Assembly: GCA_032250735.1 (NCBI GenBank)
Contig: JAVVEP010000010.1
Coordinates: 47,743-111,742, forward strand
DNA length: 64,000 bases
Origin: Gammaproteobacteria bacterium
Lineage (GTDB): Bacteria; Pseudomonadota; Gammaproteobacteria; SZUA-152
Reading direction: 5' to 3'
In this document: in pieces, positions 8,960 to 19,374 of the stretch
Numbering within the stretch: the first letter of the stretch is position 1
Layout of the letters: every line of letters starts with the position of its first letter
The notes under the pieces: model-generated
The model's database searches: none
Seen by the model: only the letters and a program-made list of their open reading frames with translations
What the model was told of the DNA's origin: nothing
Position numbers and translations under genes: made by a program

Positions 8960-9835
8960 CTACAGATAGGCCTTTGCCTCCTCGCCCGGATCGGGCAGGC
9001 CGGCGATGCGCCAGGCCTTGATCCCCTCGTTATTGAAATGCCGTTCGATGCAATAAACATCGTCCTGATGCGCGGACTTACAGAGGTGATGAAAGTCGGG
9101 CACATTCCGATGCTGTTGATAGTGTTCCCGCAGGGCAAAGATGATTTGCCATTGCGCCTCCGACAGCTCGTCTAGCCCTTCCTGTTTTGCCAGCCCCAGC
9201 GCCAGGTGTTCGTCCCAGTTCTCCGGGCTCAGCAGAAAACCCCCTTCATCCCGTTTGAGACCCGACAGATGCTTGCGTGGATTGACTGTTGCGGACGACG
9301 CCACCTGAGGGCCCTGTGGCGGTGGGTACTGCAGGCTGTTTTCAATGGCATCGCAAAAGGCATCGAGATCCGCGGGCTTACGCGAGGTGATCAGATTGCC
9401 GTCGATCACCACCGCCTGATCGATCCACACGGCACCGGCATTCACCAGGTCCGTTTTCACCGAGGCCCAGGAGGTTAGTGTCCTGCCCCGGACAACGCCC
9501 GCCTCGATCAACAACTGTGGTCCGTGACAGATGGCGGCGATGGGTTTTCCCGCGTCGGAAAATCCTCGCACCAGGGAGACTACGTCGGGGTTGGTGCGTA
9601 AGTGGTCGGGGCTATGTCCGCCCGGGATCACGAGCAAGGCGTAATCGTCCGCGGAGACGGCGCGCGCCGAGAAATCGATCCGGGCAACACTTTGGTCGCG
9701 CTTGCCCTTAATCGCGGCCCCGGCCTCGGTGCCGATGATATCCACAATATAACCGGCCTCTTGCAGCCGCTCATAGGGAATCTGAAATTCCGAGTCTTCA
9801 AAGCCTTCGCCGACAATGATTGCTACCGCTGACAT
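8960..9835 (-). CDS. DJ-1/PfpI-family domain fused to a DsrC/TusE-like domain lacking the redox cysteines
   Basis: A 291-residue two-domain protein. Residues 1-175 are a DJ-1/PfpI class I glutamine amidotransferase-like domain with its nucleophile Cys103 in AAICHGPQ, preceded by VIPGGHSPDHLR. Residues about 195-291 resemble DsrC/TusE, the small sulfur-relay proteins: GGFLLSPENWDEHLALGLA, then LSEAQWQIIFALREHY and VPDFHHLCK, ending in AWRIAGLPDPG. DsrC ends in ACKIAGLPKPTGC with two sulfur-carrying cysteines. Here the first is replaced by Trp275, and the terminal Cys is absent, replaced by an EEAKAYL tail. A sulfur-trafficking regulator or chaperone is more likely than a classic carrier. ATG 9835 has a CAGGAG ribosome-binding site. 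Confidence 0.85.
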   Translation of the reverse strand: MSAVAIIVGEGFEDSEFQIPYERLQEAGYIVDIIGTEAGAAIKGKRDQSVARIDFSARAVSADDYALLVIPGGHSPDHLRTNPDVVSLVRGFSDAGKPIAAICHGPQLLIEAGVVRGRTLTSWASVKTDLVNAGAVWIDQAVVIDGNLITSRKPADLDAFCDAIENSLQYPPPQGPQVASSATVNPRKHLSGLKRDEGGFLLSPENWDEHLALGLAKQEGLDELSEAQWQIIFALREHYQQHRNVPDFHHLCKSAHQDDVYCIERHFNNEGIKAWRIAGLPDPGEEAKAYL

Positions 9836-10131
9836 GGAAACTCCTGAGAAATCGTGGACGCTGATACCAGAGGATTAAAAAATATCCGCGCCTCGAATGC
9901 ATTGCGATTTCACAATGACGAAGGCCCGCGGTTTTTTCACAGGCGCTCGGGGCGCGGACAGGCGACCCGGCAAATGCTATCGCCCTGACCTGTCGCACGC
10001 TGCCTTGACAATCAATCAATCCCGGCAAATGATCCAAGGATATCTGCACGACCGTTTTTACCCGTAGTCGTTTCTGATAACGGGGCTTATTTCCTCTTTA
10101 ATCTTATGTCTTTGCACAGGGAGAACCGGGC
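9836..10131. other. Intergenic region with a partial copy of the island repeat
   Basis: A 296-bp gap holding the promoters of two divergent genes. At 9932-9944 it has TTTTTTCACAGGC followed by GCTC, which shares its core with the 24-bp inverted repeats flanking the cyclic-di-GMP pair at 55.8 and 58.9 kb. Confidence 0.45.
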
Positions 10132-10587
10132 ATGTTTAAGGAATTCAAGGAATTTGCCATGCGTGGCAACGTGGTGGATATGGCGGTGGGCATCATCATC
10201 GGCGGCGCATTTGGCACCATCGTCAAGAGTCTGGTGTCCGATATGATGATGCCGCCACTGGGCCTGTTACTGGGCGGGGTGGATTTTTCCGATCTCTTTA
10301 TCACTCTCAAGCAAGGCGCGATCGCCGGCCCGTATCCGACCCTGGTCGCGGCCCAGGCCGCCGGTGCGGTGACTATCAGTTATGGCCTGTTTATCAATTC
10401 GGTCATCAGTTTCCTGATCGTGGCCTTTGCCGTGTTCCTGCTCATCAAGGGCATTAACAGAATGCAGCGCGAGAAAGAGGCGCCGCCCGTCACGCCGACC
10501 ACCAAGGACTGTCCCTTTTGCGCCACGCCGATCCCCCTCAAGGCGCTACGCTGCCCGCATTGCACCTCTGAACTGGCGGGCACCTGA
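10132..10587 (+). CDS. mscL: Large-conductance mechanosensitive channel MscL with zinc-ribbon tail
   Basis: A 151-residue inner-membrane channel that opens under membrane tension to relieve osmotic downshock. The N-terminus ([20 protein letters not shown]) and TM1 are textbook MscL, followed by a periplasmic loop and TM2 ([20 protein letters not shown]). The cytoplasmic end carries [18 protein letters not shown], a two-CXXC zinc-ribbon-like motif replacing the usual short C-terminal helix. ATG 10132 is preceded by a GGGAGAACC stretch. A bidirectional terminator lies about 100 bases downstream. Confidence 0.96.
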   Translation: MFKEFKEFAMRGNVVDMAVGIIIGGAFGTIVKSLVSDMMMPPLGLLLGGVDFSDLFITLKQGAIAGPYPTLVAAQAAGAVTISYGLFINSVISFLIVAFAVFLLIKGINRMQREKEAPPVTPTTKDCPFCATPIPLKALRCPHCTSELAGT

Positions 10588-10680
10588 CGCGGCGGCCTGG
10601 TGCGAGGTATCAAACCGGCAGACAAGCGTCGCTCTCGCACATCCGTGTGCTTCGTGACATAAGGCCATCCCTGGCCAAAA

Positions 10681-10712
10681 AAAAAAGGGCTCCAGCTTCG
10701 GAGCCCTTTCTT
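10681..10712. terminator. Bidirectional terminator between mscL and accA
   Basis: A 7-bp stem GGGCTCC (10687-10693) and GGAGCCC (10700-10706) with an AGCTTC loop. It has an A-run upstream and a TTTCTT run downstream, so it can act for both convergent genes. Confidence 0.9.
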
Positions 10713-10788
10713 GTAACTGCGTTCTTGATAAACGTTTTGTTAAGAAATCAGAGACAAACACAATCCCTGCTGCGCCTGTGAGCAGGCG

Positions 10789-11748
10789 CTATCGCTCTTC
10801 AAAGTTGCCGTATTGCATCAGTCGCTTGTAACGATTGTCCAACAGCTTATCCAGCGACATGCTTTCCAGTACGTCCAGGTTTTCACACAAGGTATTCTTG
10901 AGATTGAGCGCGACGGCGTCGACATCCCGGTGCGCACCGCCCAGCGGCTCTTTGACAATCTGGTCGATCAGCCCCAGCTCCTTGAGTCGCTCGGAGGTGA
11001 TGCCCATGGCGACGGCAGCCTCGGCGGCCTTTTCCGCATTCTTCCACAGAATAGAGGAACAGCCCTCGGGCGAGATCACCGAGTAGGTGCCGTATTGCAG
11101 CATCAACACGCGGTCCCCCACCCCAATGGCCAACGCGCCACCGGAGCCACCCTCGCCAATCACGGTGCAGATGATCGGCGTCTTGAGCTGCGACATCACA
11201 AACAGGTTGCGGGCGATGGCCTCGGACTGGCCACGCTCCTCGGCATCGATACCGGGATAGGCGCCGGGGGTGTCGATGAAGGTGAGAATCGGCATCCTGA
11301 AACGCTCGGCCAGCTCCATCAGTCGACGGGCCTTGCGATAACCCTCGGGACGCGGCATGGCGAAATTGCGTTTGAGCTTTTCGGTGGTGTCGCGGCCCTT
11401 CTGCTGGCCCATTACCATCACCGGTTTTCCGTCCAGTCGCGCCACGCCGCCAATGATGGCCGGGTCATCCGCAAAGGAGCGATCACCGTGTAATTCCTGG
11501 AAGTCGGTAAAGATGCGCTCGATGTAGTCCAGGGTGTAGGGGCGTTGCGGATGCCGCGACATCTGCGAGATCTGCCAGGGATTGAGATTGGAAAAGATCG
11601 ACTCGGTCAGCTCCCGGCTCTTACTCTGCAAGCGGGAGATCTCGTCGGAGATGTTGATCTCGCTGTCGTTGCCCACATAGCGCAGCTCTTCGATCTTGGC
11701 CTCAAGCTCGGCGATGGGTTGTTCAAATTCGAGAAAATTCAGGTTCAT
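10789..11748 (-). CDS. accA: Acetyl-CoA carboxylase carboxyltransferase subunit alpha
   Basis: At 319 residues it has the usual AccA length. It pairs with AccD to transfer the carboxyl group from biotin to acetyl-CoA, the first committed step of fatty acid synthesis. Diagnostic blocks include [52 protein letters not shown] and [15 protein letters not shown]. It is the last gene of the minus-strand cluster, 90 bp after dnaE, as in many gammaproteobacteria, and is followed by a strong terminator. Confidence 0.98.
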   Translation of the reverse strand: MNLNFLEFEQPIAELEAKIEELRYVGNDSEINISDEISRLQSKSRELTESIFSNLNPWQISQMSRHPQRPYTLDYIERIFTDFQELHGDRSFADDPAIIGGVARLDGKPVMVMGQQKGRDTTEKLKRNFAMPRPEGYRKARRLMELAERFRMPILTFIDTPGAYPGIDAEERGQSEAIARNLFVMSQLKTPIICTVIGEGGSGGALAIGVGDRVLMLQYGTYSVISPEGCSSILWKNAEKAAEAAVAMGITSERLKELGLIDQIVKEPLGGAHRDVDAVALNLKNTLCENLDVLESMSLDKLLDNRYKRLMQYGNFEER

Positions 11749-11838
11749 AGGCGTTCAGAGTAAAGATAAAATGGGAAAGATAAAAGTGTCTGGCATTCTA
11801 CCCTTTTCTCTTTACCCTTTCCTCTTTTCTCTGCCGTT

Positions 11839-14800
11839 TTAATACTCTACCCGCACCTGACCCCGGCCGGCGAGGTCGTCCAGCCGGCGGATCAGTTCGT
11901 CGGTCGGGCGTACCCGCCAGCCGGCACCCAGCTGGATCTGGGCGCTGGCATCGGCGCACAGATAATCGACCCGCACCGGGCAGTGGCCTTCGCGATAGGG
12001 GCCGAGCACCTCCGCCAGCTCACGGATAAAGCCGTTGGCGGCCTTGTTCTGATCCACTTTCAGCACCAGCTGGCGGGCGAAGGCCTCGCGGGCGTGATCG
12101 ATGTCATAGATCTTGTTGGCGCTCATCTTCAGGCCGCCGGTGTAGTCGTCCGTCGTTACCTGGCCTTCCACCACCAGCAGGCGGTCTTTGGCGATCAGGT
12201 CACGATAGTGGTTGTAGGTCTCGGAAAACACCCCCAGTTCGAGGCGGCCGGTGCGGTCGTCGAGGGTGATGAAGGCGATGCGGTCGCCGCGTTTGGTGTT
12301 CATGGTGCGCATCGCCACCACCAGGCCGGCGACGGTGATGGTCTGGTCGCTCTTGGGGTTGAGCTCGGCGATGCGCATGGAGACAAACTGGCGTATCTCG
12401 TGTTCGTAGCGGTCGATGGGGTGTCCGGTGAGGTACAGGCCGAGGGTCTCTTTTTCACCGTTGAGGCGCTGCTCATCGTCCCAGTCCCTGGCCAAAATGA
12501 ACTGCCCCGCCTCCTCTTCCGCCTGCGGCTGGGCGACGCCGAACATGTCATCCTGGCCGCTGGCGAGATTCTTGTGGTGCTGCTCGGCACGCTGCACGGC
12601 GGATTCCAGGGTGGCCATCAGGGTGGCGCGATTAGGGCCCAGATCATCCATGGCGCCGCAGCGGATCAGGCCTTCCAGGGTGCGTTTGTTGGCCTTTTTG
12701 AGGTCGACGCGCTGGCAGAAATCAAACAGGTCCCGGAACGGGCCGTCCTGCGCACGGCTGATGATGATGCCCTCGATAGCCCCCTCGCCCACCCCCTTGA
12801 CGGCGCCGAGGCCGTAGAAGATGGCCCGGTCATCCTTCACCGTAAACTTGTAGTGACAGGCGTTGACGTTGGGTGACACCACCTCCAGCTTCATCTCGCG
12901 GGCGTCTTCGATGAGCGTCACCACCTTGTCGGTGTTGTCCATGTCCGCCGACATCACCGCCGCCATAAAGGCCGCCGGGTAATGCGTCTTGAGCCAGGCG
13001 GTCTGATACGAGACCAGCGCATAAGCGGCCGAGTGGGACTTGTTAAAGCCGTAACCGGCGAACTTCTCCATCAGGTCGAAGATGTAGGTGGCGGTCTTTT
13101 CCTCGACGCCACGCTCCAGAGCGCCTTTGGTGAACAGTTCGCGCTGCTTGGCCATCTCCTCGGGCTTTTTCTTGCCCATGGCGCGGCGCAGCATATCGGC
13201 ACCGCCCAGGGTGTAGCCGGCCAGCACCTGGGCGATCTGCATCACCTGTTCCTGATACAGAATGACGCCGTAGGTGGGTTTGAGAATCCCCTCGATCTTC
13301 GGATGCGGGTACTGCGCCGCCTTCTTGCCGTGTTTGACGTTGATAAAGTCATCCACCATGCCCGAGCCCAGCGGGCCGGGACGGAACAGCGCCACCAGGG
13401 CGATGATTTCCTCGAAGGCATCCGGCTGCAGGCGCTTGATGAGATCCTTCATGCCGCGAGATTCCAGCTGGAACACCGCGGTGGTATTGCAGGCCTTGAG
13501 CAGCGCGTAACTGGCGGGATCATCCAGCGGGATGGTCTCGATGTCCGGACGGGCGTCTTTGCCCTTCTGTTTCTCGATATTGTCCAGCGCCCAGTCGATG
13601 ATGGTCAGGGTGCGCAGACCCAGAAAGTCGAACTTGACCAGGCCCACCGCCTCGACGTCGTCCTTGTCGAACTGACTGACCACGTTGGCGCCGCCCTCTT
13701 CGCAGTACAGGGGGCAGAAATCGGTCAGCTTGGTGGGCGCGATGACCACACCGCCGGCGTGCTTGCCGGCGTTGCGTTTGAGGCCCTCCAGCGACTTGGC
13801 CATGTCGATGAGGGTGGCCACCTCCTCGTCCTGCTCGTAGAGCTCACGCAGGGTCTCCTCCTGCTCCATGGCCTGGTCGAGGGTGATACCCACCTCGAAG
13901 GGGATCATCTTGGAGATGCGGTCCACGAAGCCGTAGGGGTGCCCGAACACGCGGCCCACGTCGCGTACCACGGCCTTGGCGGCCATGGAGCCGTAGGTGA
14001 TGATCTGCGAGACCTTTTCACGGCCGTAATGCTGGGCCACGTAGTCGATGACGCGGTCGCGGCCCTCCATGCAGAAGTCGACGTCAAAGTCGGGCATGGA
14101 GACACGTTCGGGGTTGAGGAAACGTTCGAACAGCAGGTCGTATTCCAGCGGGTCAAGATCGGTGATGGTCAGGGCATAGGCCACCAGCGAACCGGCGCCG
14201 GAACCACGCCCCGGCCCCACCGGCACGCCGTTGTTTTTGGCCCAGCGGATAAAGTCGGCAACGATCAGAAAGTAGCCGGGGAAACCCATCTCGATGATGA
14301 CGTCGAGTTCGGTCTCCAGGCGTTCGTCGTAGGGCCGGCGGATCTCGGCGAAGTCGGGCGCGCTGCGGTCGAACAGCTTGTCGAAGCGGGCCTCCAGGCC
14401 CTTGCGGGATTCCTGGCGGAAATACTCCGCCTCGGTGAGCCCCGCAGGGATAGGGAAATCGGGCAGGAAGTTCTTGCCCAGGGTCAGCCCGACGTTACAG
14501 CGCTTGGCGATCTCGACGGTGTTTCCCAGCGCCTCGGGGATGTCGGAAAACAGCTCGGCCATCTCCTCGGGCGAACGCAGGTACTGCTGCTCCGTGTAAT
14601 GCTTGGGACGACGGGGATCGTCCAGGGTGCGGCCATCGTGAATGCAGACCCGCGCCTCGTGGGCTTCGAAATCTCCGGCCTTGAGAAAGCGCACGTCGTT
14701 GGTGGCCACCACCGGCAGATCCGCCGACTGCGCCAGGGCCACGGCGGCGTGCAGGTAATCCTCTTCCTCGGGGCGTCCGGTGCGTTGCAGCTCCAGGTAG

Positions 14801-15294
14801 TAGCGATCGGGAAACAGCCGCTGCCAGCGCTGCAGACAGGTCTGCAGGCGGGCGCGATCCTCGGCCAGCAGGGCCCGGCCCACATCCCCCTCGCGGCCGC
14901 CGGACAGGGCGATCAGGCCCGCGCTGTGTCCGTCCAGCCAGGCGCTGTCGAGGATGGGAATGCCGCGGTGCTGGCCCTCGGTATAGCTGCGGGAGACCAG
15001 TTCGGTGAGATTGCGATACCCCTGATTGGTCTCGCACAGCAGGGTGAAGCGAAACGGCTGGGTGGGTTCGTCCTCATTGGCCAGCCACAGGTCGACGCCA
15101 ATAATGGGCTTGATGCCCTGGGCCATGGCTGCCCGATAGAACTTGACCATCGCAAACAGGTTGCTCTGGTCGGTCACCGCCACCGCCGGCATGCCCTTTT
15201 TGGCCACGGCCTTGGCCAGGGGTTTGATGCGTACCACTCCATCCACCAGCGAATATTCTGTGTGCAGGCGTAGGTGAACGAAGCCGAATGTCAT
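11839..15294 (-). CDS. dnaE: DNA polymerase III alpha subunit
   Basis: At 1151 residues this is the replicative polymerase. It starts with the PHP domain ([15 protein letters not shown]) and carries the catalytic acidic motif MPDFDVDFC with [15 protein letters not shown], the helix-hairpin-helix region ([14 protein letters not shown]) and a C-terminal OB-fold region. Start 15294 is chosen because homologs begin [13 protein letters not shown]; the 33 upstream in-frame codons look non-coding. Cluster order with accA downstream and the rnhB/lpx genes upstream is typical, except that two genes (HD-GYP protein and carbonic anhydrase) intervene before rnhB. Confidence 0.98.
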   Translation of the reverse strand: MTFGFVHLRLHTEYSLVDGVVRIKPLAKAVAKKGMPAVAVTDQSNLFAMVKFYRAAMAQGIKPIIGVDLWLANEDEPTQPFRFTLLCETNQGYRNLTELVSRSYTEGQHRGIPILDSAWLDGHSAGLIALSGGREGDVGRALLAEDRARLQTCLQRWQRLFPDRYYLELQRTGRPEEEDYLHAAVALAQSADLPVVATNDVRFLKAGDFEAHEARVCIHDGRTLDDPRRPKHYTEQQYLRSPEEMAELFSDIPEALGNTVEIAKRCNVGLTLGKNFLPDFPIPAGLTEAEYFRQESRKGLEARFDKLFDRSAPDFAEIRRPYDERLETELDVIIEMGFPGYFLIVADFIRWAKNNGVPVGPGRGSGAGSLVAYALTITDLDPLEYDLLFERFLNPERVSMPDFDVDFCMEGRDRVIDYVAQHYGREKVSQIITYGSMAAKAVVRDVGRVFGHPYGFVDRISKMIPFEVGITLDQAMEQEETLRELYEQDEEVATLIDMAKSLEGLKRNAGKHAGGVVIAPTKLTDFCPLYCEEGGANVVSQFDKDDVEAVGLVKFDFLGLRTLTIIDWALDNIEKQKGKDARPDIETIPLDDPASYALLKACNTTAVFQLESRGMKDLIKRLQPDAFEEIIALVALFRPGPLGSGMVDDFINVKHGKKAAQYPHPKIEGILKPTYGVILYQEQVMQIAQVLAGYTLGGADMLRRAMGKKKPEEMAKQRELFTKGALERGVEEKTATYIFDLMEKFAGYGFNKSHSAAYALVSYQTAWLKTHYPAAFMAAVMSADMDNTDKVVTLIEDAREMKLEVVSPNVNACHYKFTVKDDRAIFYGLGAVKGVGEGAIEGIIISRAQDGPFRDLFDFCQRVDLKKANKRTLEGLIRCGAMDDLGPNRATLMATLESAVQRAEQHHKNLASGQDDMFGVAQPQAEEEAGQFILARDWDDEQRLNGEKETLGLYLTGHPIDRYEHEIRQFVSMRIAELNPKSDQTITVAGLVVAMRTMNTKRGDRIAFITLDDRTGRLELGVFSETYNHYRDLIAKDRLLVVEGQVTTDDYTGGLKMSANKIYDIDHAREAFARQLVLKVDQNKAANGFIRELAEVLGPYREGHCPVRVDYLCADASAQIQLGAGWRVRPTDELIRRLDDLAGRGQVRVEY

Positions 15295-15408
15295 CCGGCG
15301 ATTTTCCGGTGTAGTGGGGGAAGTTTCAAGACTTGACAGGCCACTTAATGGCCGATGATTTGCCGATAGCGGCAAACCCGCGAATAAACCCAAACACGGC
15401 CCGGATTG

Positions 15409-16686
15409 CTACAGCTCCAGTCGGGAGATCTGCTGTTTGGAATAACTCAGTTCCTCCTCCAGGATGGTCTTCAGCTCAATGCCCAGCGAACCCGGCTCCA
15501 GTACCTCGACAATGGACAGTGCCTGACCGGACTGTTCCCACACTGCGTTGGAGAGATTAATCAGCCGACGCGGCAGGTAGGCCTTGCCCTTCGCGTCCAT
15601 CGCCAGCAACACGATGGGTTTGATGCGGTGATCCGCATCGGTGGCGACCACCACGCCAACGGCATTGGTATTCAGTCGCACCACACTGCCGATGGGGTAG
15701 ATGCCCAGGCACTTGATGAATTTTTCCAGTAGCGTGACGTCGTAATTTCCGGCCGACCATTTGAACAGGTTCTCCAGCGCCAGGGCCGGAGCGATACCGT
15801 CATGGTAGCAGCGGTCGGAGGTGATGGCGTCATACACGTCCACGATACTGGAGATGCGCGTCAGCAGCGGGATCTCCTCCCCCGCCATGCCGCTGGGGTA
15901 GCCCTTGCCATCCAGGCGCTCATGGTGGTGCAGCACAATATGCAGGCTATCTTTATCCAGGTTATGGTCGTCCATCAGCATGGCATGGCCATGAGTTGGG
16001 TGCCCCATCATGATGGCGAACTCTTCCCTGGTCAGCCGTCCCGGCTTATTGAGCACGGCATCCGGCACCTGCATCTTGCCGATATCGTGCAACAGGGCGC
16101 CCATGCCCAGACGATGCAGCTGCGGGTCATCCAGCCCCAGCTCACGACCAAAGGTGAGGGCCAGGATGCAGACGTTGATGCAATGGGTCGCGGTGTATTC
16201 GTCCCGGCTGCGCAGATGGGTCAGCCAGATCAGGGCGTCCGGATTGGTGATCACCTGATCCGCGAGCTCGGTGACCAGCTCGCGCGCCCTCTGGGTATCG
16301 ACACTCTCGCCCAGCCGACAGTCCTCCAGCATGGTATCAATCCAGCCCCGGGCGTCCTTATAGACAACGTGGGCCCTGGCCAGCGACTGGCGAAAGGCCA
16401 TTTCAGAGAAGGGGGCGGCCTTTTTGGCCTTTTTGGGCGGCTTCTGGCCGACACTGCCGGGGCGGACGGGCCGAAACCCCGACATCACGCCGGGTTTTGA
16501 GCGTTCAGCATCGACATACACATATTCACAAACGGATCTTAACTCATTGATATCCTGTTCATTATTCAAGATAAAGCCCTGAAACAGGAAGCTCGTCTCC
16601 AGCCAGGGCCGGTCCAGTTCCGCGACATACATACCCAGCTGCAGGTCACTGGTATAAACCACAATTTTATCTACCACGAGGTCCAT
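15409..16686 (-). CDS. HD-GYP cyclic-di-GMP phosphodiesterase with N-terminal DUF3391
   Basis: About 425 residues. The N-terminal block (LQLGMYVAELDRPWLETSF) is the DUF3391 signature that commonly precedes HD-GYP domains. The catalytic part has the conserved His/Asp metal ligands (HCINVCILAL, LLHDIGKMQVPDAVLNKPG), the HHER and DGKGYPSGMAG blocks and DVYDAITSDR. An intact GYP suggests real cyclic-di-GMP hydrolysis. ATG 16686 is preferred because homologs start close to this point, but GTG 16704 is possible and neither has a clean ribosome-binding site. The gene lies inside the otherwise conserved rnhB-dnaE interval. Confidence 0.93.
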   Translation of the reverse strand: MDLVVDKIVVYTSDLQLGMYVAELDRPWLETSFLFQGFILNNEQDINELRSVCEYVYVDAERSKPGVMSGFRPVRPGSVGQKPPKKAKKAAPFSEMAFRQSLARAHVVYKDARGWIDTMLEDCRLGESVDTQRARELVTELADQVITNPDALIWLTHLRSRDEYTATHCINVCILALTFGRELGLDDPQLHRLGMGALLHDIGKMQVPDAVLNKPGRLTREEFAIMMGHPTHGHAMLMDDHNLDKDSLHIVLHHHERLDGKGYPSGMAGEEIPLLTRISSIVDVYDAITSDRCYHDGIAPALALENLFKWSAGNYDVTLLEKFIKCLGIYPIGSVVRLNTNAVGVVVATDADHRIKPIVLLAMDAKGKAYLPRRLINLSNAVWEQSGQALSIVEVLEPGSLGIELKTILEEELSYSKQQISRLEL

Positions 16687-16844
16687 CTCTTGAAATGGGA
16701 ACACCCATACTTTATCGGATGGCGCAGGAATGCCTTGATGATTTAACCCTATATTAAGAGAGTGAAAATGCCGCTTGCTGTTGTGCTCCTGGCCGAGGTG
16801 GCCCGGAACGGCCGGGAAGCGCAGGCGCCACCGGCCCGCCCGCT

Positions 16845-17492
16845 TTACTCGACGGGCATCGGCCCCATGCGATAGGTTTCCGGGAGCTTCTCCGGGGCGT
16901 CAATCATGATGCCCAGGTCATTCAGCAGCCCGTCCCGCAGGCCATACACCCAGCCATGCACCGCCAGCGCCTGCCCGCGCTGCCAGGCATTCTGCACGAT
17001 GGTGGTATAACAGACATTAGCGACCTGTTCGAGGACGTTGATCTCACAGACACGGGCCTTGCGTTGCTGCTCATTGGCGATACCGTCAACCTCAAGCTTG
17101 TGTTTCTGGTAGATATCCTTGATGTGCCGCAGCCAGTTATCAATCAATCCGTGCTGGGTGTTTTCCATGGCGGCATGTACCCCGCCGCAGCCATAATGCC
17201 CGCAGACGATGATGTGCTTCACCTTCAGGATGTCCACGGCGTACTGGATCACCGACAGGCAGTTCATGTCGGTATGCACCACGACATTGCCGACATTACG
17301 GTGCACAAAGACCTCACCCGGATCCAGGCCGATGATCTCGTTGGCCGGCACCCGGCTGTCCGCGCAGCCGATCCACAGGTACTCCGGGCGCTGGTGGGTG
17401 GAGAGACGCTGGAAATAATGCGCGTCATCCGCGGTTTCATTCGCGGCCCATTGGGTATTGTTGTCGAGTAAATGTTGTAGTGGGTGCGTCAT
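16845..17492 (-). CDS. can: Beta-class carbonic anhydrase
   Basis: A 215-residue cytosolic zinc enzyme of the Can type that interconverts CO2 and bicarbonate. The Zn ligands are visible: Cys in IGCADSRVPANEI (with the catalytic Asp-Arg dyad) and the His/Cys pair in ICGHYGCGGVHAAM. VHRNVGNVV and INVLEQVANVC are also characteristic. ATG 17492 is chosen because homologs begin just before LQHLLDNNTQWA; the upstream in-frame extension is Cys/Lys-rich and unlike the family. Its place near accA may reflect bicarbonate supply for acetyl-CoA carboxylase or autotrophic CO2 handling, but this is inference. Confidence 0.96.
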   Translation of the reverse strand: MTHPLQHLLDNNTQWAANETADDAHYFQRLSTHQRPEYLWIGCADSRVPANEIIGLDPGEVFVHRNVGNVVVHTDMNCLSVIQYAVDILKVKHIIVCGHYGCGGVHAAMENTQHGLIDNWLRHIKDIYQKHKLEVDGIANEQQRKARVCEINVLEQVANVCYTTIVQNAWQRGQALAVHGWVYGLRDGLLNDLGIMIDAPEKLPETYRMGPMPVE

Positions 17493-17582
17493 CGTCTTCA
17501 CCTGGCACTTGTTGTCGTTCTTTACATAGGCCTGTCTGCAGGCCTTACATCGCAAGGTCAGCCCGAGGCATTAACCCCTAAT

Positions 17583-18194
17583 CTATTGGCCATCATCCAA
17601 TAATCGGCGCACGGGTGCAAAAGAGCGCCGGTGAATCGGGGTCACACCCAGTTCCTGCAAGGCCGCCACATGCGCCTGGGTGGGATATCCCTTGTGGCCC
17701 GCCAGCCCATAACCGGGATATTGCGCATCCAGCACCACCATCTCACGATCGCGGGTGACCTTGGCAATAATCGAGGCGGCACTGATCACTGGCACCGTGC
17801 CATCGCCCTTGATGATGGCCTCCGCACTACAGGCAAACACGGGGCAGCGATTGCCGTCGACCAGCACATGGTGTGGCGCAGGCGCCAACGCAGCCACCGC
17901 CCGCTGCATCGCTAGCAGGGTCGCCTGCAGAATATTCAGCGCATCGATTTCCTCGACCTCGGCACGGCCGATGGCCCAGGCCAGGGCCTTGTGCTGAATC
18001 TCATCAAACAGGGCCTCGCGACGTTTTTCCGTCAGGACCTTGGAATCGGCCAGCCCGGCAATCGGCCGCGCAGGATCAAGGATCACCGCCGCCGTCACCA
18101 CCGGACCCGCCAGTGGTCCACGCCCTACTTCATCCACTCCCGCGATGTAATGTGGTGGTTCGGCCGTAAAGGCAAAATCGATTTGCTGGGTCAT
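17583..18194 (-). CDS. rnhB: Ribonuclease HII
   Basis: A 203-residue endonuclease that removes ribonucleotides and RNA from RNA-DNA hybrids. The catalytic carboxylates lie in [37 protein letters not shown] and [16 protein letters not shown], and [10 protein letters not shown] is the C-terminal family block. It directly follows lpxB on the minus strand, the standard lpxA-lpxB-rnhB order. Confidence 0.97.
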   Translation of the reverse strand: MTQQIDFAFTAEPPHYIAGVDEVGRGPLAGPVVTAAVILDPARPIAGLADSKVLTEKRREALFDEIQHKALAWAIGRAEVEEIDALNILQATLLAMQRAVAALAPAPHHVLVDGNRCPVFACSAEAIIKGDGTVPVISAASIIAKVTRDREMVVLDAQYPGYGLAGHKGYPTQAHVAALQELGVTPIHRRSFAPVRRLLDDGQ

Positions 18195-18235
18195 AATGAT
18201 GTGTCTACTTAGCGTTTTATTTTGTGGCCATCGGC

Positions 18236-19369
18236 TCAGGAGGAGATCAGCGCCAGCACCGCATCCGCGGCGTGCTGACTGGCATCCTGTCGCAGGCTTT
18301 GGTGGATTTCGTTAAAACGTTGATTGACGGCCTCACTCAGCTGCGCGTTTTCAAGAAAATTCAGCACCGCCTGACCCAGGCGCTCCGGTGTCGCCTCATG
18401 CTGGATGAATTCAGGCACCAGCGTTTCGTTGGCCAACAGATTGGGCAGTGATACATTCTCGACCTTCACCAGCCACCGGGCCAGCCAATAGGTGAGTGGC
18501 GACAGTCGATAGGCCACCACCATAGGCCGCTTCAACAACATGGCCTCCAGTGCCGCAGTGCCGGAGGCCAGCAGCACCACGTCAGCGGCCGCCATCACCT
18601 CGCGTGACTGTCCATCGATCAGGGTCATCTCCGGCGCATCGGTGGCCTGCGCCATGGCCTGTTCAAACTGTGCGCGGCGCACCTCATTAGCCAGCGGGAC
18701 GACGACCTGCAGTGCCGGATAACGCTGGCGCAACCAACGCACGGTCTCGATAAAACTGGGGGCAAGATAGTGTAATTCGTTGGATCGACTGCCGGGCAGC
18801 ATCGCCAGAATGGTGCGCTCCATCGACAGACCCAGGGCCTTGCGTGCGGTGGACCTGTCGACCTGCAGGGGGATGGTGTCGGCCAGCGGATGGCCCACAA
18901 ATTTCACCGGTACCTGATGCTGGCGATAGAACTCGGCCTCAAACGGAAACAGCGTCAGCATCAGGTCCGTCGATCGGGCGATCTTCTTGACCCGGCCCTG
19001 GCGCCAGGCCCACACCGAGGGACTGACATAGTGCACGGTCTTGATCCCCGCCTGACGCAACTGTTTTTCCAGGCCCAGGGTGAAGTCGGGGGCATCGACG
19101 CCAATAAAGACATCGGGGGGATGTTTGCGAAAGTGGTTGGCCAGTTGCCGACGGATACCCAACAATTCGCGATAGCGGCCCAGCACCTCAACAATGCCCA
19201 TCACCGACAGGCGGTCCATGGGAAACAGGCTGCTCGCGCCGGCGGCCATCATCTGTGGCCCGGCAATACCTTCGAATACGGCATCGGGATAGCGTTGTCT
19301 GATGGCGCTGATCAGGCCCGCCGCCAATAAATCGCCCGAGGCCTCGCCGGCGACGATTCCGATACGCAT
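18236..19369 (-). CDS. lpxB: Lipid-A-disaccharide synthase
   Basis: A 377-residue GT-B-fold glycosyltransferase that condenses UDP-diacylglucosamine with lipid X to form the lipid A disaccharide at the inner face of the cytoplasmic membrane. Typical blocks are [69 protein letters not shown] and [20 protein letters not shown]. It starts 5 bases after the lpxA stop, consistent with cotranscription. Confidence 0.98.
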   Translation of the reverse strand: MRIGIVAGEASGDLLAAGLISAIRQRYPDAVFEGIAGPQMMAAGASSLFPMDRLSVMGIVEVLGRYRELLGIRRQLANHFRKHPPDVFIGVDAPDFTLGLEKQLRQAGIKTVHYVSPSVWAWRQGRVKKIARSTDLMLTLFPFEAEFYRQHQVPVKFVGHPLADTIPLQVDRSTARKALGLSMERTILAMLPGSRSNELHYLAPSFIETVRWLRQRYPALQVVVPLANEVRRAQFEQAMAQATDAPEMTLIDGQSREVMAAADVVLLASGTAALEAMLLKRPMVVAYRLSPLTYWLARWLVKVENVSLPNLLANETLVPEFIQHEATPERLGQAVLNFLENAQLSEAVNQRFNEIHQSLRQDASQHAADAVLALISS

Positions 19370-19374
19370 GCGGG

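Noticed and set aside
12982..15273. 763-codon plus-strand ORF
   Set aside because: It lies antisense to dnaE. Its length reflects high GC codon bias, and the translated sequence shows no domain.
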